A stretch of DNA of 64,000 nt from CAYVWB01 sp964455395 (lineage in GTDB: Bacteria > Desulfobacterota > Desulfovibrionia > Desulfovibrionales > Desulfovibrionaceae), in contig CAYVWB010000013.1 in NCBI GenBank assembly GCA_964455395.1, forward strand, positions 1 through 64,000, read 5' to 3'. The notes under the pieces were generated by a model, which was not told the origin of the DNA, did no database searches, and saw nothing but the letters and a program-made list of their open reading frames with translations. Below, piece after piece: positions 17,260 to 25,486 of this stretch; the first letter of the stretch is position 1; each line of letters starts with the position of its first letter. The translations under genes were made by a program, and so were the position numbers.

Positions 17260-18678
17260 ATGCACGCCGCCTCCACTGTCGTCACCCGTTTCGCTCCAAG
17301 CCCCACCGGCCACCTCCACCTCGGGGGCGCACGCACGGCCCTTTTCAACTGGTTGCTCGCGCGCAGCCACGGCGGTCGCTTCCTCCTGCGCATCGAAGAT
17401 ACTGACCGCGCCCGTTCGGACGCCTCCATCACCGCCGCCATCCTGGAAGCGCTCCAATGGCTCGGCATGGACTGGGACGACGAGCCCATCTACCAGAGCA
17501 CGAGGGATGCGCTCTACAATACGCATGTGGACGCCCTGCTGGAGCAAGGCAAAGCGTACTGGTGTCAATGCGCCCCCGAGGAAGTGGAAGCCATGCGCGA
17601 AAAAGCCCGCGCCGAAGGCCGCAAGCCCAAGTACGACGGCCGCTGCCGCGAACTGGGCCTGGGTCCCGGCGAAGACCGCGTGGTGCGCTTCAAGACGCCC
17701 TTGACTGGCGGCGTTCGTTACGAGGATATGGTCAAAGGCCCCATTGCCGTGGAGAACGCCGAACTCGACGACTTGGTGCTGCGTCGCCCCGACGGCGCCG
17801 CCACGTACAACCTCGCCGTGGTGGTGGACGACCACGATCTGGCAGTGACCCACGTGCTGCGGGGAGAGGACCACATCAACAACACGCCCCGGCAGATACA
17901 CCTGTACGAGGCTTTGGGATGGCCCGTGCCGAGCTTCGGCCACGCGCCGCTCATCCACGGGCCGGACAAGAAGAAGCTCTCCAAACGACACGGCGCGCGC
18001 AACATCCTGGAGTATCGCGATGACGGCGTCTTGCCGGAAGCACTGGTGAACTATCTGGCGCGCTTGGGCTGGGCCCACGGCGACCAGGAACTTTTCAGCC
18101 GGGAAGAGCTGGCAAGGCTTTTCGATGTGAAGGGCCTCTCCTCCTCCGCAGCGTGCTTCGACCAGGACAAGCTGGAGTGGCTCAACAGCCACTACATCAA
18201 GGAAGCCTCGCCGCCGCGTCTCGCCGGGCTTCTGGCGGAGCAGTTCGCGCGTCGGGAGCTGCCAGCCGCCTCGCCGGAGGTTCTGGAGAAAATCGTCCTC
18301 CAATACCAGCCCCGGGCCAAGACCATGGCCGAGATGGCGGAGGAAGCCGCCGTCTTCATCATCCCGGACGAAGCCGTGGCGTATGACGCGAAAGCCGTGG
18401 CGAAATTCCTGAAGCCCGACGCGCGGACGATGCTGGAAGCGTTGCGTGAGACCTTGGCGGCGCTGGAGGCCTTCGACGAGGCGGCGCTGGAAAACGCCAT
18501 CACGGCGTTCATGGAGTCCCGCGACATCGGCTTCAAACAGCTGGCGCAGCCTGTCCGGGTGGCCGTCACGGGCCGCACGCGCAGTCCGGGAATCTATGAA
18601 ACCCTGGCCATTCTTGGACAATCGAGCACTTTGGCGCGCCTGGACCGCGCGTTGTCCGTGTCTGCGGACAGTGCATAG
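17260..18678 (+). CDS. gltX: Glutamyl-tRNA synthetase
   Basis: A 472-residue class I aminoacyl-tRNA synthetase that charges tRNA-Glu in the cytoplasm. The N-terminus has RFAPSPTGHLHLGGARTALF (HIGH motif as HLHLGG), then LLRIEDTDR. A CxC plus Tyr/Cys set typical of the zinc-binding GluRS sub-domain follows (CQCAPEE ... YDGRC). The KMSKS motif appears as KKKLSKRHGA, and the helical anticodon-binding domain fills the last 150 residues. Length is normal. AGGA lies about 9 bases upstream of the ATG. The order of domains and motifs leaves little doubt, apart from whether it is discriminating or also charges tRNA-Gln. Confidence 0.96.
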   Translation: MHAASTVVTRFAPSPTGHLHLGGARTALFNWLLARSHGGRFLLRIEDTDRARSDASITAAILEALQWLGMDWDDEPIYQSTRDALYNTHVDALLEQGKAYWCQCAPEEVEAMREKARAEGRKPKYDGRCRELGLGPGEDRVVRFKTPLTGGVRYEDMVKGPIAVENAELDDLVLRRPDGAATYNLAVVVDDHDLAVTHVLRGEDHINNTPRQIHLYEALGWPVPSFGHAPLIHGPDKKKLSKRHGARNILEYRDDGVLPEALVNYLARLGWAHGDQELFSREELARLFDVKGLSSSAACFDQDKLEWLNSHYIKEASPPRLAGLLAEQFARRELPAASPEVLEKIVLQYQPRAKTMAEMAEEAAVFIIPDEAVAYDAKAVAKFLKPDARTMLEALRETLAALEAFDEAALENAITAFMESRDIGFKQLAQPVRVAVTGRTRSPGIYETLAILGQSSTLARLDRALSVSADSA

Positions 18679-18737
18679 TCCGGCGACGAACCATCGTCAT
18701 GGCCCGACCGGTGGCGAACATGGATGAAGATTTCCGC

Positions 18738-18765
18738 TTGACAATTCTTGCAGAGAATCTAAAAT
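18738..18765 (+). promoter_or_regulatory. Promoter for the c-di-GMP riboswitch leader
   Basis: TTGACA at 18738-18743 and TAAAAT at 18760-18765 with a 16-base spacer. This is a good sigma-70-type promoter, starting about 17 bases ahead of the riboswitch aptamer. Confidence 0.72.
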
Positions 18766-18780
18766 GGTCATCAGCCTGAT

Positions 18781-18853
18781 TAGATAAAGCCAAACCCGTT
18801 GCGAGGCGGGGACGGAAAGCCACGGGCCTCACGCAGGCAGCCGGGTTGCCCCT
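18781..18853 (+). promoter_or_regulatory. Cyclic di-GMP-I riboswitch (GEMM-I) aptamer
   Basis: The sequence carries the GEMM-I conserved blocks in order: AAGCCAAACC, a helix CCCGTT/GGCGGG closed by a GCGA (GNRA) tetraloop, GGGACGGAAAGCC, a second helix GCCT/AGGC, then AGCCGGGTTGCC. This matches the class I c-di-GMP aptamer, where the tetraloop docks into the second helix and the two arms clasp the ligand. It lies in the leader of the EAL-HDOD gene at 19030. About 170 bases separate aptamer and start codon. A weak CCCG/CGGG hairpin follows at about 18889-18899 with no clear T tract, so the control mechanism is not evident. Confidence 0.85.
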
Positions 18854-19029
18854 GAAGACAGGCGCTGCACTTCGCGTCTCCATGACCACCCGACTCGGGT
18901 CGCCATGACGCGAAAGTCCCTCCTTCTTCTCGACGCACCCTGCTTCCTGTCCGGCCCCCCACGGACGTCTCACCGCGCCGCGACGTGTCATACACCTCGG
19001 CTTGCGCCGAGCACTGAGGAGACAGGGCC

Positions 19030-20283
19030 ATGACATACGCACCAGACTCGGCCTTGAAGGAAGAGCACCTCTTCTTCTCAAAGCAACCCATCTTCACCAA
19101 GAACCCCAGGGTCTGGGGATACGAGCTCAGCTACAGGGACAACCCCTTCGCCAGCGTCGCCCCCGACGCCGGCCGCAACGGAGCCTTGCGCAATCTGGCG
19201 GCGAACGCCTACGCCCTCAAACTGCGCGGCGACGTGGGCGCACAGAAGCTCGTGCTCAACTTTTCGGAGCGTTCCGTCAAAGCCAAAGCGCCCAACGCTC
19301 TGCCGGCCTCCAACACAGTCATCGAGATGGACGAGACCGTCGTCTTGGATGATGAACTCCTCGCTGCGCTGGACGCCTTGCGCGCTGAAGATTACCTGGT
19401 GGCCATCAACGATTTCCAGGGTCGACCCGAAGCCGCTGCCTTGCTGGAGCGCGCAGACATCCTGAAAATCAACATCCGCGGCAAGCGTCCCCAGCACATC
19501 CTCGACCTGATGAACCGCGTGCCTGCCGGCAAAGCCATGCTGGTGGCTGCAGGCGTGGGCTCGCCGGAGCTGCTCAAGCTGGCCAAAGCGCTCGGCTTCA
19601 AGCTGTTCCAAGGCGCCTTCTTCCGCAAGCCGGAGTTCAAACAGGAGCGGCAGCTCACCTCCGGCGAAGCTTCGCGGCTCAAGCTGTTCGAAGTCATCTC
19701 CGGCGCGCCGGACTTCAACAAGCTCTCCCAAGCCATCGCCATGGACGCTTCCATCAGCTACCGCCTGCTGATGTTCCTGAACTCCGCAGCGTTCAGCTTC
19801 CCGGTGGAAATCACTTCCATCCAGCACGCCGTGGTCCTGCTGGGGTGGGAGCAGATCAAGAACTGGCTGCGCGTGGCGGTGCTCACGGACATCACACCCC
19901 CTTCCAAGACGCTGGAGCTGGTGCGGCTGGCGGCTCAGCGCGCCAAGTTCTTCGAACTCACGGCGCTGCGCAACGGCTTGCCCGGCGAGACCATGGACCA
20001 GCTCTTTCTGCTGGGCCTCTTCTCCCTGCTGGAGCCCATGCTCGACATGCCCATGGAGAAGATGCTGAAAAACCTGCCCATCGACGACACCGTGAAGCAA
20101 GCCCTGGCTGGCAAGAAGACCCCCCTGGCCGGCTGGCTGGCCCTGGCCCAAGCCATCGAGGACGCCGACTGGGAAACCGTGGACACCCTGGTCAATGGCC
20201 TTGGTCTGGAGCGCGCGCTCGTCACCGGCAGCTACTACGACTCGCACGTGCTCACCAACTCCTTCTTCGAACTGAGCAACTGA
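19030..20283 (+). CDS. YuxH-type protein: degenerate EAL domain plus HDOD domain
   Basis: A 417-residue protein. The N-terminal half (about 15-205) begins FFSKQPIFTKNPRVWGYELS, the form seen in YuxH/CdgJ-like proteins. There the EAL signature has decayed to YEL, and the metal-binding residues of active phosphodiesterases are missing. The second half (about 210-400) is an HDOD domain (KLSQAIAMDASISYRLLMFL, SIQHAVVLLGWEQIKNWL). Such proteins act as signalling scaffolds, some affecting motility and pili. GAGGAGA precedes the ATG. A c-di-GMP-I riboswitch in its leader suggests that c-di-GMP controls its expression. A terminator follows at 20407. Confidence 0.85.
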   Translation: MTYAPDSALKEEHLFFSKQPIFTKNPRVWGYELSYRDNPFASVAPDAGRNGALRNLAANAYALKLRGDVGAQKLVLNFSERSVKAKAPNALPASNTVIEMDETVVLDDELLAALDALRAEDYLVAINDFQGRPEAAALLERADILKINIRGKRPQHILDLMNRVPAGKAMLVAAGVGSPELLKLAKALGFKLFQGAFFRKPEFKQERQLTSGEASRLKLFEVISGAPDFNKLSQAIAMDASISYRLLMFLNSAAFSFPVEITSIQHAVVLLGWEQIKNWLRVAVLTDITPPSKTLELVRLAAQRAKFFELTALRNGLPGETMDQLFLLGLFSLLEPMLDMPMEKMLKNLPIDDTVKQALAGKKTPLAGWLALAQAIEDADWETVDTLVNGLGLERALVTGSYYDSHVLTNSFFELSN

Positions 20284-20298
20284 CAAAGCCCGCCAATT

Positions 20299-20322
20299 GG
20301 GGTCCGGTTCCGGCCGGACCCC
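20299..20322 (+). terminator. GC hairpin after the EAL-HDOD gene
   Basis: GGGGTCCGG (20299-20307) pairs with CCGGACCCC (20314-20322), 16 bases after the stop codon. It has no T tract, so it is more likely an mRNA-stabilising or pausing hairpin ahead of the true terminator at 20407. Confidence 0.45.
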
Positions 20323-20406
20323 GCCATCATATGACGTTGCGGCCTGCGAGGCCGTCCCGCCTGCATCCCCCCCTGCACCGCCGTCGTCCTCGCGTCGACG
20401 GCCGGC

Positions 20407-20433
20407 AAAAGGCCCCGCTCCCGGGGCCTTTTT
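20407..20433 (+). terminator. Rho-independent terminator
   Basis: AAAAGGCCCCG (20407-20417) pairs with CGGGGCCTTTT (20422-20432) across a 4-base loop, ending in five T. It closes the EAL-HDOD transcription unit. Confidence 0.88.
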
Positions 20434-20556
20434 GCGTGGGGTGTACCTGTGGAATGCTGCCGCGCGCGTCGTTTTTTTTTCGTGAATATGGCGCATTCGG
20501 CGTTGCTGCGCTTCAACCCCCCGACTTCGCGGGGCATCTGGCGGGTGGAGACAAAT

Positions 20557-20584
20557 TTGACAAAACGTTTTAAGTGTGTATTAT
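20557..20584 (+). promoter_or_regulatory. Promoter with long leader ahead of the methyltransferase gene
   Basis: TTGACA (20557-20562) and TATTAT (20579-20584) with a 16-base spacer, in an AT-rich patch. The start codon of the next gene is at 20866, so the leader would be about 275 bases. It contains a GATGCGCATC palindrome (20776-20785) and several TGCGTCAC/CGTCA-like repeats but no riboswitch I recognise. Confidence 0.6.
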
Positions 20585-20865
20585 TCAATCCTGTCGCACC
20601 CAGTGATTCTCCGGGAAGGCGACGCGCATCACCACTCTCCAAACTGCATCACACGACCCTGCAGGACGCAATGGCTGTCCCGAGGCCGGCATGGCTGCCG
20701 ACAGTTGCGTCACACAAACGTCATACAACTGCGACACCACAGTCTCACGGACGCCATGTCGCATTCGCATGGTGTTGATGCGCATCAGCTACGAACGGCA
20801 CACCATTCCCCATCCGCACCCTCCCGGGCGGCTGTCCCCGCCTGAACCCGAACCAAGGAGTCCTT

Positions 20866-21492
20866 ATGAGCACTTGCTCCCCTGAACTGTGGCGCGCCAC
20901 CTACGATGCCTGCAACACCGAGCAACTGAACACCGCCTACAAGCAGTGGGCGCAGGATTACGACCGCGACACCGTTCAAGGCATGGGCTACGTTGGACCC
21001 GTGCATGCCTGCCGCATGCTCGACACCTACCTGGAATCGCCCAAGAGCCGCATTCTGGACGCCGGCTGCGGCACCGGCCTTGTTGGCGAAATCCTCTGCG
21101 ATCACGGCTACAACGCTGTGGAAGCCATGGACGTCTCCCCGGACATGCTCCGCGTCGCCGAAGAAAAAGCCTGCTATGACAACGTCTTCGAGGACGACCT
21201 CTCCAAGCGCCTCAAGGCTTCCGACAACACCTACGACGCTTCCATCTGCGTGGGCACCTTCACCTACGCCCACGTGGGCCCCGAGGGCTTCGACGAGCTC
21301 GTGCGCATCACCAAGCCGGGCGGCTACGTCTGCTTCACCATCCGCGACGGCGCCTATCAGGAATACGGCTACCGCGACAAGCTCCGCAATCTGGAGCTCG
21401 ACGGGCTCTGGAAACTGCAGGAGCTCGCCACCCTGGACTATCTCACCAAAGAGAACGTCACCGCGAAATTTTTCCTCTACGAAGTGAACTAG
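20866..21492 (+). CDS. Class I SAM-dependent methyltransferase
   Basis: A 208-residue protein with the Rossmann methyltransferase motifs: ILDAGCGTGLVGEILC (motif I, SAM binding), AMDVSPDMLRVAEEK (motif II), the acidic strand DASICVGTFTYAHVG, and ITKPGGYVCFTIRD (post-motif). The N-terminus (YDACNTEQLNTAYKQWAQDY) is typical of the small-molecule methyltransferases related to the Williams-Beuren region 27 protein (METTL27). The substrate is unknown. The ATG follows AAGGAG. The gene is monocistronic, with its own promoter and a strong terminator. Confidence 0.85.
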   Translation: MSTCSPELWRATYDACNTEQLNTAYKQWAQDYDRDTVQGMGYVGPVHACRMLDTYLESPKSRILDAGCGTGLVGEILCDHGYNAVEAMDVSPDMLRVAEEKACYDNVFEDDLSKRLKASDNTYDASICVGTFTYAHVGPEGFDELVRITKPGGYVCFTIRDGAYQEYGYRDKLRNLELDGLWKLQELATLDYLTKENVTAKFFLYEVN

Positions 21493-21516
21493 CCACACCT
21501 GTCCACTACGAGAAAA

Positions 21517-21549
21517 GGCCGGCCGCTCCCATGCGGCCGGTCTTTTTTT
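21517..21549 (+). terminator. Rho-independent terminator
   Basis: GGCCGGCCGC (21517-21526) pairs with GCGGCCGGTC (21533-21542) around a 6-base loop, with seven T directly after. It terminates the methyltransferase gene. Confidence 0.9.
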
Positions 21550-21653
21550 GGGCGATCGCACGCCCGCTTTCTCACCCTGTAGCCGTCGTTGGAGGCAGGC
21601 TATGCCTTGTGTGATGCGGTCCTTCCGGGACTGCGCAACCAAGGAGCTCTACC

Positions 21654-22469
21654 ATGGAACTCTCCCCAGAATACGTCGATCAAATCAAGCAACAGCTGCT
21701 CCAGCGTCGGGAAATCCTGCTCGACCAGCGCGAGCGTCTTGACGATACGCGGCGCTCCCTGCAAGCCGAGCAAGCCGAACCCGAGGAACAAGCCCGCAAC
21801 CAGGACGAACGACGCGCCATGGCCACCCTCCACGCCATGGAGACCGACGAACTCATTCTCGTGAACCAGGCGCTCCAGCGCATCGACGCCGGCGGCTTCG
21901 GCGTCTGCAAGGAATGCGAAGCGCCCATCGGCATGGCGCGGCTTTTCGCCATTCCATGGACGCCCCTCTGCAGAGACTGCGCCGCCGCCCATGTCATGGA
22001 GGACGCGACCTCCGAGACCATGGCCCCAACCGCTCCCCCGACGTCCGGCGCGCCCCTTGCCGCCGAAGGCTTCACGCCTCCGGCGGAATTCGCCGGCATG
22101 GACGACAACGCCAAAGCCGACGCCGTGCGCGAGTTGCTCCGTGGCTACGGACGCGCGCCTCTGGATTCGGTGGACATCGAGTTCGAAGGCGGGGTCCCCC
22201 GCGTCAGCGGCGTGCTTCCCGGTCCGGACGCCCACGAAGCGCTGCGCCACATGCTGGTGGACATCCTCGGCTTCAGCGGGATCATCGACGAGATACGCAC
22301 GGAGCGGCCCTACGATCCGCCCGAACGCAAGGCCCCCCTGGGGCCCGCCGACGAAAAATCCGACGAGGAGACGCTGCTCCAGGGCGAAGATCTGACGACG
22401 GACCCCGACACGGCAGAGGCCACGGGCGAGCCGATGGACCCCCCGGACCATCTGCGCACGGAGCGTTGA
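21654..22469 (+). CDS. DksA/TraR-family zinc-finger protein with C-terminal BON-like extension
   Basis: A 271-residue protein. Residues 1-110 are DksA/TraR-like: a long coiled-coil N-terminus (about 5-55) and the four-cysteine zinc finger (C85, C88, C106, C109; CKECEAPIGMARLFAIPWTP). DksA-type proteins bind the RNA polymerase secondary channel. The coiled-coil tip here (about residues 35-55) lacks an obvious DxxDxA motif. After a linker, residues about 155-216 (VDIEFEGGVPRVSGVLPGPD, then a helix and a final strand) look like a BON domain. A Glu/Asp-rich tail closes it. This combination is unusual. The ATG has AAGGAG upstream. Confidence 0.75.
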   Translation: MELSPEYVDQIKQQLLQRREILLDQRERLDDTRRSLQAEQAEPEEQARNQDERRAMATLHAMETDELILVNQALQRIDAGGFGVCKECEAPIGMARLFAIPWTPLCRDCAAAHVMEDATSETMAPTAPPTSGAPLAAEGFTPPAEFAGMDDNAKADAVRELLRGYGRAPLDSVDIEFEGGVPRVSGVLPGPDAHEALRHMLVDILGFSGIIDEIRTERPYDPPERKAPLGPADEKSDEETLLQGEDLTTDPDTAEATGEPMDPPDHLRTER

Positions 22470-22815
22470 CGCGCTCACCCGGGGGATTGTCGCCTGCCCC
22501 CCGTCGGGGCAGCGTCCTCTGCTCGGGGGTGTGCCGGGAGCTTTCACGCGCGGACGTCCACCATCGCCGGACCGTCACACGGCTGCGTCGTTCACGCCTG
22601 GTCGGGCGCAATCGGGCCGCATCGGGCCGCATCGAACCCGGTCATGCAGGCGACCTGGGCGAGTCCGCCGGGGGAAGGCCGGGCCGGCCGCGTCTTTTCG
22701 TGTTCTGCTCGCGGACCCGTGCCGTGCGGCGCTTGCCGTTCGACGAGATGCGGCCTTCGCGCGCGGGGGTCCTCCCTGTGCGCGACCACGACGACAGTGC
22801 GACGACAGTGCGGCG
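22470..22815. other. Convergent intergenic region with short tandem repeats
   Basis: 346 bases between two convergent genes. It holds ATCGGGCCGC twice in tandem (22611-22630), GACGACAGTGC twice in tandem (22790-22811) and a 6-bp TGCCCC/GGGGCA hairpin (22495-22511) without a T tract. No gene is evident. Confidence 0.6.
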
Positions 22816-23622
22816 TCAGTGCTGGTAGAGGACCGCTGCTTTCTGCTGACACTCGGGGCAAAGCCACGTGGGCCGGCCGTTGATCTCCATCTTGCCCAGA
22901 GGTTCGCCGCAGCGTGGACAGCAGTCGCCCTGCAGACGATGCGGCAGTAGCCAGTCCGCAGGCAAGGCCTCCGGATTCGCGTCGCTGCGGATGGCCTCCT
23001 CCAGCACTTCGCGCATGGCGTCGTGGAGGCGGCGCAGGTCGGCGCCGAGCAGATCCGACGTGGCGGATTCCGGATGGATGCGGGCGTGGAAGAGGATTTC
23101 GTCTGCGTAGACATTGCCCACGCCGGCGAGCAGCGACTGGTCCATGAGCGCGTTCTTTATCCGACCCCGCTTGTCCGAGAAGCGTTGCACGAAGGCGTCC
23201 CGGTCCAGACTCAAGGCGTCCGGCCCAACCTCCTTGGCGCGGTAGAAGGCCTCCAGGTCCTGCACCAAGCGCACTTCGCCGAACTTGCGCTGACAGTCGT
23301 AGGCGAGCGCGCCGCCCCCTTTGAAGCGAAAGAGGACCCGCGCGTGCTCCGGTTCGTCCGCTTCTGCTTCGAAATACCGGAAGAATCCGGTCATTCCGAA
23401 ATGGAAGACCACCCAGCCGCCGCCATCCACCGCCACGGCGAGGTGTTTGCCTCGTCGTTGCAAGTCGGTGAAGCGTTTGCCCGTCAACACGCGCGCAAGC
23501 TCCGCGCCGGAGGTGTTTTCCAGCAGGGAGGCGTCCTTCACCTCCACGGCTTCCACGGTTCTTTCGAGGGCGTGTCGTTCGAAGTAGCGACCGAAGACTT
23601 CGACGTCTGGCAGTTCCGGCAT
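22816..23622 (-). CDS. mutM: Formamidopyrimidine-DNA glycosylase
   Basis: A 268-residue bifunctional base-excision enzyme that removes oxidised purines such as 8-oxoguanine. The mature N-terminus is PELPDVE, with the catalytic Pro2 and Glu3. The conserved Lys region (RRGKHLAV) and FHFGMTGFF follow. The helix-two-turn-helix is LMDQSLLAGVGNVYADEILF, and the C-terminal zinc finger has two CxxC pairs (CPRCGEP, CPECQQ). The length fits the Fpg family. It is a single gene convergent with the DksA-like gene and divergent from flgE. Confidence 0.94.
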   Translation of the reverse strand: MPELPDVEVFGRYFERHALERTVEAVEVKDASLLENTSGAELARVLTGKRFTDLQRRGKHLAVAVDGGGWVVFHFGMTGFFRYFEAEADEPEHARVLFRFKGGGALAYDCQRKFGEVRLVQDLEAFYRAKEVGPDALSLDRDAFVQRFSDKRGRIKNALMDQSLLAGVGNVYADEILFHARIHPESATSDLLGADLRRLHDAMREVLEEAIRSDANPEALPADWLLPHRLQGDCCPRCGEPLGKMEINGRPTWLCPECQQKAAVLYQH

Positions 23623-23852
23623 GGCTTCCTCCCTCCGCTAGACGGTTGCACACGCCGCCACACTACACCCCGAACGCCGTGGGGTCAGCGGGTAGACGTC
23701 GTCTGCGCCGAAGACTCCCCGAGTCGTCTTGTCCATGGTCGCGCCGCGCTTTGGCACGGGCCCTGCTCTATCCCCTGCGGAAACGCCGCGACCCGGCAAG
23801 AATTGCCGCAGCGCCGAACCGCTGCAGCACACCACGACGGACGGATAGCCAG

Positions 23853-25373
23853 ATGATCACTTCGCTCTACACCGGCGCCACGGGGATGAAGACCCACACC
23901 CAAGGCATGGACATCCTGTCCAACGATATCGCCAACGTGAACACGGTGGCGTACAAGGACACGGACTACCGTTTCGGGACGCTCCTCAGCGAACAGATCA
24001 CGTCCTCATCCAACGGGGTCACCAACTACTCCCAGAAAGGCCTCGGCGTGGGCCTGCAGGATGTGGCCACCAGCTTCAGCCAGGGCTCGCTGCTCTCCAC
24101 CAACATCGCCACGGACCTCGCCATCAGCGGGGAGGGTTTCTTCCGTGTGGCCAGCGAGAACGAGGAGATATATTACACCCGCGCGGGCAACTTCAATTTC
24201 GACAATGAAGGTCGGCTGGTGGACCCGAGCGGCAATATCGTCCAGGGTCAAGCCGTGACCGGTCTGGACGAGAACGGCGAAAACATCTACGCCGAGACCG
24301 GCAACGTCCAGCTGAACCTGAACCTCCAAGGCCAGGCCACCCTGGACGCCAACGCCACCAGCGAGATCAACTACCTCGCCAACCTGGACGGCTCCAGCAC
24401 GGTCTCCAATGCGGAGAACCCCTACTTCTCCCTGCTTTCCGCCTACAACGCGGAGAACACGGGCGCCCCCGTCTCCAACGCCGCCTATCAGGAATCCATC
24501 ACCGTTTATGATTCCGAGGGCAACCAGCGCGACTTGACCCTCTATTTCGACAAGGTCGGCGTCGACGAAACCGGCCAGACCACCTGGGAATACGTCGCCG
24601 CCATTGACGCCGAGGAAGACGGCTCCGCCTTCGCAGACACGGAGGGCGCCGGCCTGCTCGCCGCCGGAACCCTCACCTTCAACAGCTCCGGCAACCTGAC
24701 GGGGCAGTCCGCCTTCACCAACACCACCGGCGACACCGGCCTGGAGAACTGGACCCAAGCCACCTTCGATGACGAGGGCATTCCCCAGTTCACCGCCACC
24801 TTCGATGGCGGTGAGACCGCCACCATCGCCATCAACTTCGGCTTCCGGGAGAGCCAAGGCGCCTGGAGCGACGGCGCCGCCGCCAACGCCGCCGAGGTGG
24901 GAACAGACGCCGCCACACTGCCCTCCTTCGAAGCGCAGACAGACTCCGCCGCCACCTCGGCCTACACCGGGCAAGGCTCCTTCTCTTCCCTGGTGGAGCA
25001 AGACGGTTACGACTCCGGCGTGCTGCAGAACATCTCCTTCACCAGCGACGGCATCATGACCGGCCAGTTCTCCAACGGCGAATCCGCAGACCTCTATCGT
25101 TTGCCAGTCTACGAATTCACCAACGAAGACGGGTTGCGCCGCGAAGGCAACAACCTCTACTCCCAGACGAACACCTCCGGCGAAGCCGCCGAGCTCATCG
25201 CCGGCCAGGATGGCGCCGGCGAAATCGTGGACCATTCCCTGGAGCAATCCAACGTGGACCTTGCCGACGAGTTCGTCAGCATGATCACCACTCAGCGCGG
25301 TTTCCAGGCCAACAGCAAGGTCGTCACCACTTCAGACGAAGTGCTGCAGACCGCCATCAACATGAAGCGCTAG
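23853..25373 (+). CDS. flgE: Flagellar hook protein FlgE
   Basis: A 506-residue structural protein of the flagellar hook. The N-terminal rod/hook motif (SLYTGATGMKTHTQGMDILS, then NDIANVNTVAYK) and the C-terminal heptad segment (ANSKVVTTSDEVLQTAINMK) are typical. In between lie FlgE-type beta domains with GEGFFRV and YDSEGNQRDLTLYFDKVG. I chose the ATG at 23853, not the longer frame from 23646, because it gives the normal N-terminus for export by the flagellar secretion system. No other flagellar structural gene is adjacent. A terminator follows at 25398. Confidence 0.92.
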   Translation: MITSLYTGATGMKTHTQGMDILSNDIANVNTVAYKDTDYRFGTLLSEQITSSSNGVTNYSQKGLGVGLQDVATSFSQGSLLSTNIATDLAISGEGFFRVASENEEIYYTRAGNFNFDNEGRLVDPSGNIVQGQAVTGLDENGENIYAETGNVQLNLNLQGQATLDANATSEINYLANLDGSSTVSNAENPYFSLLSAYNAENTGAPVSNAAYQESITVYDSEGNQRDLTLYFDKVGVDETGQTTWEYVAAIDAEEDGSAFADTEGAGLLAAGTLTFNSSGNLTGQSAFTNTTGDTGLENWTQATFDDEGIPQFTATFDGGETATIAINFGFRESQGAWSDGAAANAAEVGTDAATLPSFEAQTDSAATSAYTGQGSFSSLVEQDGYDSGVLQNISFTSDGIMTGQFSNGESADLYRLPVYEFTNEDGLRREGNNLYSQTNTSGEAAELIAGQDGAGEIVDHSLEQSNVDLADEFVSMITTQRGFQANSKVVTTSDEVLQTAINMKR

Positions 25374-25397
25374 GCGCACCACGCGCGCGTGCGTCAC

Positions 25398-25445
25398 AGT
25401 CGGGGGTCCCTAGCCGAAAGCGAAGGGGGCCTCCGATTTGTTTTT
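25398..25445 (+). terminator. Rho-independent terminator after flgE
   Basis: The arms 25398-25410 and 25425-25438 form a stem of about 13 bp with three G-T pairs and are followed by a T-rich tract (25436-25445). It closes flgE. Confidence 0.65.
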
Positions 25446-25486
25446 GGAATGGAGACAGGCAGGCGCCGACGGCGCGGCGCGGCCGC

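Noticed and set aside
22611..22811. Short tandem repeats ATCGGGCCGC x2 and GACGACAGTGC x2
   Set aside because: Only two copies each, in a convergent spacer. Most likely replication slippage, with no sign of function.
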